A stretch of 64,000 nucleotides of DNA from the NCBI GenBank assembly GCA_021155045.1, contig JAJNQB010000006.1, forward strand, positions 279,717 through 343,716, written 5' to 3'. The notes under the pieces were generated by a model, which was not told the origin of the DNA, did no database searches, and was given only the letters and a program-made list of their open reading frames with translations. Both the position numbers and the translations under genes were made by a program. This stretch comes from Arcticibacter sp. (GTDB taxonomy: Bacteria > Bacteroidota > Bacteroidia > 2-12-FULL-35-15). Positions 34,143 through 43,156 of the stretch are shown here, in pieces. The stretch's first letter is position 1. The number at the start of each line of letters is the position of its first letter.

Positions 34143-35777
34143 ATGCCAAAAGGAATTTATAATGTACCACAACCTTGGAATGAACCAGTAAAAAATTATG
34201 CAGCAGGTAGTTCTGAACGCAAAGAACTTCAGGCAATGTTGAAAGAATTGCGTTCGAAAGAAATTGATGTGCCAATGTATATTGGAGGTAAAGAGGTGCG
34301 CAGTAATGATAAAGTTCGTTTGGCTCCGCCACACGACCACAAACATACTTTAGGACATTTTCATAAATCAAATAAAGAACATGTTACTCAAGCAATTAAT
34401 GCTGCATTGGCTGCAAAGCCTATGTGGGAAGCTTTGTCCTGGGAGCACCGTGCTAGTATTTTTTTAAAAGCGGCTGAATTAATTGCTGGTCCTTATCGTG
34501 CAAAATTAAATGCTGCTACTATGCTTGGTCAATCCAAAAATGCTTACCAAGCTGAAATTGATAGTGCTTGCGAGATAATTGATTTTTTACGTTTCAATGT
34601 AATGTATATGACAGAGATTTACAAGCAACAACCACCAGTAACAGGTGTTGGAATTTGGAATCGTGTGGAGCAACGACCATTAGAAGGATTTATATATGCA
34701 TTAACTCCTTTTAATTTTACTGCTATTGCTGGTAATTTGCCAACATCATGTGCTATGATGGGAAATGTTGTTGTATGGAAACCATCAAATACACAAGTTT
34801 ATTCAGCAAATGTATTAATGGAAATTTTTACAAAAGCAGGCGTTCCTGATGGAGTAATAAACTTAATTTATCCTAGCGGACCGGATGCTGCCGATGTTAT
34901 TTTTTCACATGCTGATTTTGCTGGAATCCATTTTACGGGCTCTACAGAAGTGTTTCAAAATATTTGGAAAACAATTGGAAATAACATACACAAATACAAA
35001 ACTTATCCACGCATAGTAGGTGAAACAGGAGGAAAGGATTTTATTGTAGCACATAAATCAGCTGATGCAAATATTGTAGCTACAGCTATCAGTCGTGGAG
35101 CATTTGAGTTTCAAGGACAAAAATGTTCTGCAGCATCAAGAGCATATATTCCTTCAAATATTTGGGAAGAAGTAAAAGCACAAGTAGTTGCCGATTTAAA
35201 GTCTTTTAAAATGGGACCTACAGAAGATTTCACAAATTTTATAAATGCAGTAATTGACGAAAAATCATTTGATAAACTTGCAAAATATATTGATGCCGCA
35301 AAAGCTGATAAAAACGTAGAGATTGTTGCAGGAGGTAATTATGATAAATCAAAAGGCTATTTTATTGAGCCGACTATCATAAGAGCAAACGACCCTAAAT
35401 ACGTTACCATGTGTGAAGAATTGTTTGGACCCGTTCTTACTCTTTATGTGTATGACGAAAATAAATTTGAAGAAACATTACAATTAGTAGATACAACTTC
35501 TATTTATGCTTTAACAGGAGCAATAATTGCAAAAGATAGATACGCTATTGAGTATGCTACTAAAGCATTAAGAAATGCAGCAGGAAATTTTTATATAAAT
35601 GATAAGCCAACAGGGGCGGTTGTTGGGCAACAGCCATTTGGAGGGGCTCGTGGTTCAGGAACGAATGATAAAGCAGGTTCTATGATTAATTTATTGCGCT
35701 GGGTTTCTCCTCGTACTATCAAAGAAACATTTGTACCACCAACAGATTATCGCTATCCTTTTTTACAAGCGGATTAA
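34143..35777 (+). CDS. pruA: L-glutamate gamma-semialdehyde dehydrogenase
   Basis: NAD-dependent aldehyde dehydrogenase that converts glutamate semialdehyde (delta-1-pyrroline-5-carboxylate) to glutamate, the second step of proline catabolism. Catalytic C328 lies in FQGQKCSAASRAY and the general base E294 in VGETGGKDF. NAD-binding WKPSNTQVYSANVLM and FTGSTEVF are present. The length of 544 residues and the N-terminal YNVPQPWNEPVKNYAAGS match the monofunctional eukaryote-like P5C dehydrogenase. Proline dehydrogenase is not adjacent. A promoter box lies at 34085. Confidence 0.93.
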   Translation: MPKGIYNVPQPWNEPVKNYAAGSSERKELQAMLKELRSKEIDVPMYIGGKEVRSNDKVRLAPPHDHKHTLGHFHKSNKEHVTQAINAALAAKPMWEALSWEHRASIFLKAAELIAGPYRAKLNAATMLGQSKNAYQAEIDSACEIIDFLRFNVMYMTEIYKQQPPVTGVGIWNRVEQRPLEGFIYALTPFNFTAIAGNLPTSCAMMGNVVVWKPSNTQVYSANVLMEIFTKAGVPDGVINLIYPSGPDAADVIFSHADFAGIHFTGSTEVFQNIWKTIGNNIHKYKTYPRIVGETGGKDFIVAHKSADANIVATAISRGAFEFQGQKCSAASRAYIPSNIWEEVKAQVVADLKSFKMGPTEDFTNFINAVIDEKSFDKLAKYIDAAKADKNVEIVAGGNYDKSKGYFIEPTIIRANDPKYVTMCEELFGPVLTLYVYDENKFEETLQLVDTTSIYALTGAIIAKDRYAIEYATKALRNAAGNFYINDKPTGAVVGQQPFGGARGSGTNDKAGSMINLLRWVSPRTIKETFVPPTDYRYPFLQAD

Positions 35778-35816
35778 AAATATAAACGCCTCATTTTTGT
35801 CTTGTTTTTTCTTCGC

Positions 35817-37211
35817 TTATCTTTGAATCGATATCTTGTAATAATGCTTTATTCCTTTTGATTCGAGGCTGATTGTATAAACCCCATTTGCTAAATGGTC
35901 AGTTCCATATTTTAAAATATGCGCTCCTGTGGTTTCGTTTTTATTAGAGATTAACTCGACTAATTTTCCCGTTGCATCATATATTAATATTACCACCTTG
36001 GCATCCTCTTTTATCAAGTAGCTAATGTTTGTATAGGTGTTTGACGGATTTGGAAATACCAAAAGTTGTATATCACTTGCGATATTTGTACTTATAAATG
36101 TTGGAGTTTGTTCATTGAACCCAAGTTTGTCAACAAACAATACTGAGTTTCCATGAGGATTACCTCCTCCTTGAAATGGTAAAACGAATACAGTTGCACT
36201 ATCAGGTGTTCCAAGGAATGAGACATCGTAGTTAATATTTGTAGTGAAATAAGTATAAGAATTTACGATATTAGAATTTTGGAAAAATCCCCAACCTACC
36301 TGAATTCCTTGATAAAACATAATCGATCCGAATGTAAGGGTATCTCCTTGAGGTATGAATTTGTAATAGCCGCTAAATGTACTATCTCTGGATGTTACTG
36401 GAAATCCTGGTGATGGTCCATTTGTACCTTGTGGTCCAGCTAATGCATATCCCATTCCGAAACCTACTGTGTTGATTACATTCTCGATACGCATTGCAAA
36501 CGTGCCACTATAACTATCCGTGGTTTTTGTTACCGGTAGAGTGGACCATCCTAAAAATCCTGAATTGGAAGTGTACCAATTATTTGGTTGTTCATTGTTT
36601 AATGTCTGCCATGATTCAAAATCTCCGTTCAGAATAGGATAAGTACTACTCAATATGTCGGTAAATCTTAAGTCATCAACAATCATGTAGCCTCCCATTG
36701 GAGTTGTGGGATCGTTTGGGTTGGTGGAAGTAACACCTACTATTACGGAATCGGGTATTTGTGTGGATGTAAAATTATTTTTGAATGCCAAACGGGTAAA
36801 GTTGGATGAATTATTTCCCATAATAAGATTAATATCCATGCTAATAGGTGATCCTTGATATTTAAAGATTACTAATACCCATGCAGTATCGTTTGGCGCA
36901 ATTGAGTATTTAAAATTTCCCACAATTGAATCAGGGCGACTTGATATAGGTATTCCACCCCAAAATGTCATTCCCGAAGGATTGCCATGAATAAAAGCTC
37001 CAGGTTCATTTGGGTTTGCGGAATTTCTTTCTATGCGTATAGAGTATAAACCATTGGCTCCTGGCTGTTGAGAAACAGTTCCAAACGTTCTCCAATTGTT
37101 GGGAACTGTTAAAGAACTAGTAGTCCAATTCTCAAAATCAGAATTCGGTATTTGAGAAAATCCTGCAACTGTTATTAATACCGAAATAAATAGAAGTGTA
37201 ATTTTTTTCAT
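35817..37211 (-). CDS. T9SS cargo protein with two tandem beta-sandwich domains
   Basis: Signal peptide (1-19, ending VAGFSQ). Two similar domains follow, at about 20-195 and 198-375. Both open with a matching segment (IPNSDFENWTT...PNNWRTF and ILNGDFESWQT...PNNWYTS) and end with a VDDL/VDKL Asp-rich strand, so they arose by internal duplication. They resemble the PCMD/carbohydrate-binding-type jelly rolls of Bacteroidota surface proteins. A T9SS type A sorting domain closes the protein (VFPNPSNTYTNIS, YDATGKLVE, LANGVYTISL). It may bind surface glycans, but this is inference. Convergent with pruA, divergent from icmF. Confidence 0.85.
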   Translation of the reverse strand: MKKITLLFISVLITVAGFSQIPNSDFENWTTSSLTVPNNWRTFGTVSQQPGANGLYSIRIERNSANPNEPGAFIHGNPSGMTFWGGIPISSRPDSIVGNFKYSIAPNDTAWVLVIFKYQGSPISMDINLIMGNNSSNFTRLAFKNNFTSTQIPDSVIVGVTSTNPNDPTTPMGGYMIVDDLRFTDILSSTYPILNGDFESWQTLNNEQPNNWYTSNSGFLGWSTLPVTKTTDSYSGTFAMRIENVINTVGFGMGYALAGPQGTNGPSPGFPVTSRDSTFSGYYKFIPQGDTLTFGSIMFYQGIQVGWGFFQNSNIVNSYTYFTTNINYDVSFLGTPDSATVFVLPFQGGGNPHGNSVLFVDKLGFNEQTPTFISTNIASDIQLLVFPNPSNTYTNISYLIKEDAKVVILIYDATGKLVELISNKNETTGAHILKYGTDHLANGVYTISLESKGIKHYYKISIQR

Positions 37212-37292
37212 GGGTATAGTTTTTATATTTTCTACAATAAAAATATAATATTCTGCTAGCTAAAAAAATGATTATTATCAGTTTGAAATCTA

Positions 37293-37321
37293 TTTGGCAA
37301 AAACTCCTTATTTGGTTATAT
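37293..37321 (+). promoter_or_regulatory. consensus Bacteroidota promoter of icmF
   Basis: TTTG at 37293-37296, 17-base spacer, TATATTTG at 37314-37321. Both elements and spacing fit the phylum consensus; the ATG is at 37352. Confidence 0.7.
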
Positions 37322-37351
37322 TTGTAGCTTATGTAATTGAAATAACAGAAG

Positions 37352-40300
37352 ATGGATACATTTGTTACTGAGCCTTATAAAGCAAAAAATAAAATAAGAA
37401 TTGTTACTGCCGCATCTCTATTTGATGGACATGATGCAGCTATAAATATCATGCGTAGAATTATTCAAGCAAGTGGCGCTGAAGTAATTCATTTGGGGCA
37501 TGACCGTAGTGTTCAAGAAATTGTGAATTGTGCTATTCAAGAAGATGCCAATGCTATTGCTATTACTTCTTATCAAGGTGGACACAACGAATTTTTCAAA
37601 TACATGTTTGATTTATTGAAAGAAAAAGGTTGTGGTAATATTAAAATTTTTGGTGGAGGAGGAGGAACAATTCTTCCAACGGAAATCGAAGATTTACATA
37701 AATATGGCATCACACGTATTTATTCTCCTGATGACGGAAGAGCAATGGGATTGCAAGGGATGATAAATGATATGTTAGAAAAATGTGATTTCCCAACAGG
37801 TAATAATTTAAATGGAGAAGTAAAATATCTTAAAGATAAAGATGTAAAATCAATTGCTCGCTTGATTTCAGCGGCTGAAAATTTTCCTGCTGAGTTTTCT
37901 AAATTTATTCCTGAGATTGAAAAAGCATCTTCTAATAAAGTAACTCCTGTACTTGGTATTACAGGTACTGGTGGAGCAGGAAAATCATCTTTAGTTGATG
38001 AGTTGGTTCGTAGATTTTTAATTGATTTTAAAGATAAAACAATTGCCATTATTTCTGTTGATCCATCAAAACGCAAAACAGGTGGCGCTTTGCTTGGCGA
38101 TAGAATTAGAATGAATGCTATAAAAAACGAAAGAGTGTACATGCGTTCGTTAGCAACTCGCCAAAGCAATTTAGCATTATCAAAATATGTAAAAGAGGCT
38201 GTTGATATTGTAAAGGCTGCTGATTTTGATTTAATCATTTTGGAAACATCTGGTATCGGACAAAGTGATACAGAAATTACAGAACATAGCGATATGAGTT
38301 TGTATGTGATGACACCTGAATATGGTGCAGCAACGCAATTGGAAAAAATTGATATGCTTGATTTTGCTGATATTATTGCATTAAATAAGTTCGATAAGCG
38401 CGGAGCACTAGATGCTATTCGTGATGTGAAAAAGCAATACAAGCGTAATCATCAACTTTGGGATGTGGACGATGATGCAATTCCTGTTTTTGGAACTATT
38501 GCTTCTCAATTCAACGACCCTGGAATGAATAAATTGTATAAAGCAGTTGTAAATAAATTAGCAGAAAAAACAGGAGCCGATTTAAAATCTGATTTTGCTG
38601 TTTCTGATGAAATGAGCGAAAAAATTTATATCATTCCTCCGCAACGTACTCGATACTTAGCTGAAATAGCTGAAAATAATCGTAACTATGATAAATGGGT
38701 GGATGAGCAAAAAGAAATAGCTCAAAAGCTTTTTTCAATCAGTAAATCAATTGAAGCGTTAAAAGAATCAAAAGTTGATGACAAGGATAGAATCATAAAA
38801 GGATTGGAAGAAACATCTGCTCAGTTATCATTAAGTTTTGATGGACACAACAAAAAAATATTAGAAACTTGGAAAGATAAAGTTCAGCAATATAAAAATG
38901 AATTTTTTATTTTTAAAGTGAGAGACAAAGAAGTGAAAATTCAAACGCATTACGAATCATTATCGCATTTACAAATTCCAAAGGTCTCTACACCAAAATA
39001 TGAAGCATGGGGTGATATTTTAAAATGGAATTTACAAGAAAATGTACCAGGTGAATTTCCATATACTGCTGGTGTATTTCCATTTAAAAGAGAAGGAGAA
39101 GATCCAACACGTATGTTTGCAGGTGAAGGCGGACCAGAAAGAACAAACAGAAGATTTCATTATGTAAGTTTAGGAATGCCCGCACATCGTTTAAGTACTG
39201 CTTTTGATAGTGTTACATTATATGGGCAAGATCCAGATATTCGGCCTGATATCTATGGAAAAATTGGTAACTCAGGTGTTTCAATTTGTTGTTTAGATGA
39301 TGCAAAAAAATTATACAGCGGATTTAATTTAGCAGATCCAAAAACATCTGTATCGATGACCATTAACGGCCCTGCAGCAATGCTAACTGCTTTTTTTATG
39401 AATGCAGCCATCGACCAACAATGCGAAATTTACATTAAAAAAAATGGTTTAGAAAAAGAAGTAGAGAAAAAAATACTTGACATATATAAAAAGAAAGGTG
39501 TTGCAAGACCAAAATATCAAGGAGATTTGCCCGAAGGAAATGATGGTTTAGGCTTAATGTTGTTGGGAGTTACTGGTGATCAAGTTTTGCCAAAAGATAT
39601 TTACGAAAAAATAAAAGCCGAAACAATTGCTGCTGTTCGTGGAACAGTACAAGCAGATATTTTAAAAGAAGACCAAGCACAAAATACTTGTATTTTCTCT
39701 ACTGAATTTGCATTGCGATTGATGGGTGATATGCAAGATTATTTTATCCAAAAAAATATTCGTAATTTTTATTCAGTTTCAATTTCTGGTTATCATATTG
39801 CTGAAGCAGGTGCAAATCCTATCACGCAGCTTGCTTTAACATTATCGAATGGATTTACGTATGTGGAATACTATGCAAGTAGAGGAATGGATATTAATAA
39901 ATTTGCTCCTAACCTTTCTTTTTTCTTCAGCAATGGTATCGACCCAGAATATTCTGTGATAGGTCGTGTTGCCCGCAGAATATGGGCAAAAGCAATGAAG
40001 TTAAAGTATAATGCTAATGAACGTTCGCAAATGTTGAAATATCATATTCAAACTTCTGGTCGTTCATTGCATGCGCAAGAAATTGATTTTAATGATATCC
40101 GTACAACGCTTCAAGCATTGTATGCAATCTATGATAATTGCAACTCATTACATACCAATGCTTACGATGAAGCAATTACAACACCTACAGAAGAATCGGT
40201 TCGTAGAGCAATGGCAATTCAGTTGATTATTAATCGTGAATTAGGGTTAGCAAAAAATGAAAATCCTTTACAAGGTTCATTTATTATTGAAGAATTAACA

Positions 40301-40738
40301 GACCTTGTTGAAGAAGCTGTTTTGGTAGAGTTTGAAAGAATTACAGAGCGTGGCGGTGTTTTGGGTGCAATGGAAACCATGTATCAAAGAGGAAAAATTC
40401 AAGAAGAAAGTTTGTATTACGAAACATTAAAACATACAGGCGAATACCCTATCATTGGTGTAAATACATTCTTATCTTCAAAAGGTTCTCCAACAGTTCT
40501 TCCAAAAGAAGTTATTCGTGCTACGGATGAAGAAAAAAATTATCAAATTTCGATGTTGGGAGAATTACAAAAAGGAAATGCTGATAAATCGGGACAATTG
40601 TTGCGCGACTTGCAAACATTAGCAATTCAAAACAAAAATATTTTTGAAGGCTTAATGGAAACAGCTAAATATTGTTCATTAGGACAAATTACCAATGCTT
40701 TATTTGAAGTGGGTGGGCAGTATAGAAGGAATATGTAG
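37352..40738 (+). CDS. icmF: fused isobutyryl-CoA mutase IcmF
   Basis: Adenosylcobalamin-dependent acyl-CoA mutase fused to its G-protein chaperone. The order is: B12-binding domain (about 15-150; FDGHDAA carries the His that coordinates cobalt), MeaB-like GTPase (about 195-430; P-loop GITGTGGAGKSSL), then the (beta/alpha)8 substrate domain (about 560-1128). In the active site, Phe in GVFPFKR replaces the Tyr and Gln in EDQAQNT replaces the Arg of methylmalonyl-CoA mutase. That Phe/Gln pair is the signature of isobutyryl/n-butyryl-CoA mutases. Length 1128 is typical of IcmF. It has a strong consensus promoter and seems to be a single-gene unit. Likely role: valine and branched fatty acid metabolism. 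Confidence 0.93.
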   Translation: MDTFVTEPYKAKNKIRIVTAASLFDGHDAAINIMRRIIQASGAEVIHLGHDRSVQEIVNCAIQEDANAIAITSYQGGHNEFFKYMFDLLKEKGCGNIKIFGGGGGTILPTEIEDLHKYGITRIYSPDDGRAMGLQGMINDMLEKCDFPTGNNLNGEVKYLKDKDVKSIARLISAAENFPAEFSKFIPEIEKASSNKVTPVLGITGTGGAGKSSLVDELVRRFLIDFKDKTIAIISVDPSKRKTGGALLGDRIRMNAIKNERVYMRSLATRQSNLALSKYVKEAVDIVKAADFDLIILETSGIGQSDTEITEHSDMSLYVMTPEYGAATQLEKIDMLDFADIIALNKFDKRGALDAIRDVKKQYKRNHQLWDVDDDAIPVFGTIASQFNDPGMNKLYKAVVNKLAEKTGADLKSDFAVSDEMSEKIYIIPPQRTRYLAEIAENNRNYDKWVDEQKEIAQKLFSISKSIEALKESKVDDKDRIIKGLEETSAQLSLSFDGHNKKILETWKDKVQQYKNEFFIFKVRDKEVKIQTHYESLSHLQIPKVSTPKYEAWGDILKWNLQENVPGEFPYTAGVFPFKREGEDPTRMFAGEGGPERTNRRFHYVSLGMPAHRLSTAFDSVTLYGQDPDIRPDIYGKIGNSGVSICCLDDAKKLYSGFNLADPKTSVSMTINGPAAMLTAFFMNAAIDQQCEIYIKKNGLEKEVEKKILDIYKKKGVARPKYQGDLPEGNDGLGLMLLGVTGDQVLPKDIYEKIKAETIAAVRGTVQADILKEDQAQNTCIFSTEFALRLMGDMQDYFIQKNIRNFYSVSISGYHIAEAGANPITQLALTLSNGFTYVEYYASRGMDINKFAPNLSFFFSNGIDPEYSVIGRVARRIWAKAMKLKYNANERSQMLKYHIQTSGRSLHAQEIDFNDIRTTLQALYAIYDNCNSLHTNAYDEAITTPTEESVRRAMAIQLIINRELGLAKNENPLQGSFIIEELTDLVEEAVLVEFERITERGGVLGAMETMYQRGKIQEESLYYETLKHTGEYPIIGVNTFLSSKGSPTVLPKEVIRATDEEKNYQISMLGELQKGNADKSGQLLRDLQTLAIQNKNIFEGLMETAKYCSLGQITNALFEVGGQYRRNM

Positions 40739-40740
40739 GC

Positions 40741-40774
40741 TACGAATTACGAATAAGTACGAATTTACGAATTT
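40741..40774. repeat. short TACGAATT-type tandem repeat
   Basis: Four imperfect units of TACGAAT(T) lie in a row just after icmF. This type of AT-rich repeat is frequent in Bacteroidota intergenic DNA. Confidence 0.45.
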
Positions 40775-40789
40775 GAAAATTTTAAAATA

Positions 40790-40820
40790 TCTGCGAGCTC
40801 AGCGTCTCTGCGAGAAATAA
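40790..40820 (+). repeat. CTGCGA/GCGTCTCT repeat, copy 1
   Basis: 31-base unit with core GCGTCTCTGCGAGAAATAA; 27 of 31 positions match copy 2 at 41021. It ends 9 bases before the ATG of the small gene. Confidence 0.65.
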
Positions 40821-40829
40821 AGAGTAACA

Positions 40830-41018
40830 ATGGAAAAGGTAGTACATAAATATAATTTAGGTGAAGAGCCAAATGATTTGAGTTATTGGTTAACCAAAAC
40901 ACCACAAGAACGTTTATCTGCATTAGAAAAAATAAGAGACTTATGCATAAAAGTAGCATTCAATGGCATTAAGCCTAAATTTCAATATGTTATTACAAAA
41001 AGAAAACTAAAAGAATAA
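40830..41018 (+). CDS. small conserved hypothetical protein, antitoxin-like context
   Basis: 62 residues, no signal peptide. It begins MEKVVHKYNLGEEPNDLSYW, followed by LTKTPQERLSALEKIRD and a basic tail. Small proteins with this 'xKxLGEEPxDxxYW...RLxxLExxR' pattern are common in Bacteroidota and are often found beside nucleotidyltransferase or AbiEii-type genes. Here it is alone, with a copy of the same 31-base repeat on each side. That and its isolation suggest a mobile or degraded cassette. Function not known. Confidence 0.65.
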   Translation: MEKVVHKYNLGEEPNDLSYWLTKTPQERLSALEKIRDLCIKVAFNGIKPKFQYVITKRKLKE

Positions 41019-41020
41019 CC

Positions 41021-41051
41021 TCTGCGAACTTTGCGTCTCTACGAGAAATAA
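41021..41051 (+). repeat. CTGCGA/GCGTCTCT repeat, copy 2
   Basis: Matches copy 1 at 27 of 31 bases, same orientation, and ends 12 bases before the AIM24-like gene. Confidence 0.65.
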
Positions 41052-41063
41052 AAAATTAATATT

Positions 41064-41852
41064 ATGAAATCAAACCACGAAATCGATTACAAAATTTTAG
41101 GAGAAGAGTTACAAGCAGTAGAAATTGAACTCGATCCAAATGAAACTGTTATTGCTGAAGCTGGCAATTTTATGATGATGGATGATGGAATCCGTATGGA
41201 TACTATTTTTGGTGATGGAAGCAAACAACAAAATAGTTTTATGGATAAATTATTTTCTGCTGGTAAACGTATGCTTGTGGGAGAAAGTTTGTTTATGACT
41301 GCATTTACCAATATGGGGAATTTAAAAAAGCGTATCACTTTTGCTTCACCTTATCCCGGAAAAATTATTCCAATGGATTTAAGTTTGTTAGACGGAAAAT
41401 TAATTTGTCAGAAAGATGCGTTTTTATGTGCTGCAAAAGGAGTAAGCATAGGTATTGAATTTCAGAAAAAACTAGGAACAGGATTATTTGGTGGCGAAGG
41501 ATTTATTATGGAAAAATTAGAAGGTGATGGAATGGCATTTGTTCATTCAGGTGGAATGATTATCGAAAAAACATTGATGCCAGGCGAACTAATAAAAGTG
41601 GATACAGGCTGTATTGTTGCTTTTACGCATAATGTAGATTATGATATTCAGTTTGTTGGAGGAATCAGAAACACTATTTTTGGTGGTGAAGGATTATTTT
41701 TTGCAACTTTAAAAGGACCAGGTAAAGTTTGGATTCAATCATTACCTGTTAGCCGACTTGCCGGAAGACTTATGGCATACTCAAAAGGAGGCAAGGAAGA
41801 AGGTAGTATTTTAGGCGGTTTGGGCAGATTAATAGATGGGGATAATAACTAA
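41064..41852 (+). CDS. TIGR00266/AIM24 family protein
   Basis: Member of the AIM24 (TIGR00266) family: a tryptophan-RNA-binding attenuator protein-like beta fold of unknown function, found from bacteria to mitochondria. Typical features are the opening YKILGEELQAVEIELDPNETVIAEAGNFMMMD, with LFSAGKRMLVGESLFMTAFTN, the Gly-rich GTGLFGGEGFIMEKLEGDG, and GGIRNTIFGGEGLFFATLKGPGKVWIQSLP near the end. The length of 262 residues is standard. No signal peptide. The neighbours do not point to a pathway. Confidence 0.92.
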   Translation: MKSNHEIDYKILGEELQAVEIELDPNETVIAEAGNFMMMDDGIRMDTIFGDGSKQQNSFMDKLFSAGKRMLVGESLFMTAFTNMGNLKKRITFASPYPGKIIPMDLSLLDGKLICQKDAFLCAAKGVSIGIEFQKKLGTGLFGGEGFIMEKLEGDGMAFVHSGGMIIEKTLMPGELIKVDTGCIVAFTHNVDYDIQFVGGIRNTIFGGEGLFFATLKGPGKVWIQSLPVSRLAGRLMAYSKGGKEEGSILGGLGRLIDGDNN

Positions 41853-41910
41853 TTAAACCTTTCTAGTTTTGGTGCGTCAAAGTTCCAAAATAAACTAAAA
41901 ATTGTGATTT

Positions 41911-42438
41911 ATGAAAAAGTTAATTATCCTCACTTCAGCAATTGTTTTTGGAACAATGGTTTCTTTTTCTCAAACAGAAAAAAAAGAAACGCCTCCAACA
42001 TCTAAAACAGAAAAATTAGAAAGAAAAAAATTAGACCCAGCAGAAAGAGCAAAAAAGCAAACCGAAAGAATAGCAATTAAATTAGGTTTAACAGAAGATC
42101 AAAAAATAAAAGTAAATGCAATAAATATTGCTAAAAACAAAAAGATGGAGGCAGTTGCTAATACAAAACCAGAAGATAAAGAAGCATTTGCAAAAGAAAG
42201 AAGAAAGATAAATCAAGAACGAGGGAAAGAAATTAAAGCCTTACTTACATCTGAACAAATAGTGAAATGGGAAGAAATGAAAAAAGAACACAAGGCTCAC
42301 AAAGGAGGAAAGCATCCTGAGAAAGATAAAAGAGATCCCAAGCCTAAAGATAAGACAGACAGTGATGGGCAAAGCCAAAACCCTTTGAGCCCTCATGAAG
42401 AAGATGAGATGGTTTTAAACGATATGCTCACAGAATAA
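41911..42438 (+). CDS. small secreted Spy/DUF4890-like protein
   Basis: Exported, highly charged protein. Signal peptide at 1-20 (ending SFSQ). Lys/Glu-rich helices follow, with the pattern RAKKQTERIAIKLGLTEDQKIKVNAI and RGKEIKALLTSEQIVKWEEMKK. This helical spacing with LTxxQ repeats resembles Spy/CpxP periplasmic chaperones and the DUF4890 family of Bacteroidota. The C-terminal 40 residues are disordered and acidic (KDKRDPKPKDKTDSDG...). It may buffer envelope stress, but that is inference. A strong terminator follows. Confidence 0.8.
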   Translation: MKKLIILTSAIVFGTMVSFSQTEKKETPPTSKTEKLERKKLDPAERAKKQTERIAIKLGLTEDQKIKVNAINIAKNKKMEAVANTKPEDKEAFAKERRKINQERGKEIKALLTSEQIVKWEEMKKEHKAHKGGKHPEKDKRDPKPKDKTDSDGQSQNPLSPHEEDEMVLNDMLTE

Positions 42439-42457
42439 AAAAATAAATAAAATAATG

Positions 42458-42491
42458 AAAAGCATCCACCAATTTAGTGGATGCTTTTTTT
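42458..42491 (+). terminator. rho-independent terminator after the Spy-like gene
   Basis: Perfect 12-bp stem (42458-42469 with 42477-42488), 7-base loop and T-run. Confidence 0.85.
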
Positions 42492-42502
42492 ATCTTTAAA
42501 AA

Positions 42503-43156
42503 ATGAAATTTGTAGATGTTCATATGCATTCGATTAATTCAGTAGCTGATATTTCTGTTTTAAATGTTCATGAAAAATTTAATGAAATACATTCTAATCG
42601 ATTAGTTTCTGTCGGTATTCATCCTTGGTACATAAATGAAAATAATTATTTGAGTGATTTATTATTGTTAGAACAAAGTATTTTTAATAAAAATGTTGTA
42701 GCAATAGGAGAATGTGGATTGGATAAATTGATTGACATTGATTTTGATTTACAGAAAGATGTTTTTAAACAACAACTATTAATGGCAGAAAAAGCGAACA
42801 AGCCTTTGATTGTCCATTGTGTGAAAGCGTTTGATGACTTGATTAAAATCAAAAAAAAATTAAAAGTTGCAGTGCCAATAATTGTTCATGGATACAATAA
42901 CAATGAAATAATTTCAAAACAACTTCTTGAAAACGGTTTTTATTTTTCGTTTGGTAAAGCTTTGTTAATAGAAAATTCAAATGCTTCAAAAATTATTTCA
43001 TCCATTCCTATTGATAGAATATTTTTAGAAACAGATGATGCTGATACCTCAATTAAAAGTATTTTTGAAGCAGCTTCAAATAGATTGGATGTTAAAATAG
43101 AGGATTTAAAGAAAAGTATTTACAGCAATTACAAAAAAATATTTATTCATGAGTGA
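42503..43156 (+). CDS. TatD family hydrolase (short form)
   Basis: Metal-dependent amidohydrolase-fold protein related to TatD nucleases. Metal ligand motifs: VDVHMHS at the N-terminus, AIGECGLDK (Glu) near residue 70, LIVHCVKAF (His), IVHGYNN (His) and LETDDAD (Asp) near the end. With 217 residues it is shorter than the 255-265 of E. coli TatD, a form often seen in Bacteroidota. It overlaps the next gene by 8 bases, so TatD, the TcdA-like enzyme and the GNAT enzyme form one operon. DNase activity is inferred from family. Confidence 0.85.
   Translation: MKFVDVHMHSINSVADISVLNVHEKFNEIHSNRLVSVGIHPWYINENNYLSDLLLLEQSIFNKNVVAIGECGLDKLIDIDFDLQKDVFKQQLLMAEKANKPLIVHCVKAFDDLIKIKKKLKVAVPIIVHGYNNNEIISKQLLENGFYFSFGKALLIENSNASKIISSIPIDRIFLETDDADTSIKSIFEAASNRLDVKIEDLKKSIYSNYKKIFIHE

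Noticed and set aside
37720..38442. 240-codon open frame on the minus strand inside icmF
   Set aside because: Lies wholly antisense to the conserved GTPase domain; no motif, and low-complexity Ser/Ile/Phe composition typical of antisense frames in AT-rich DNA.
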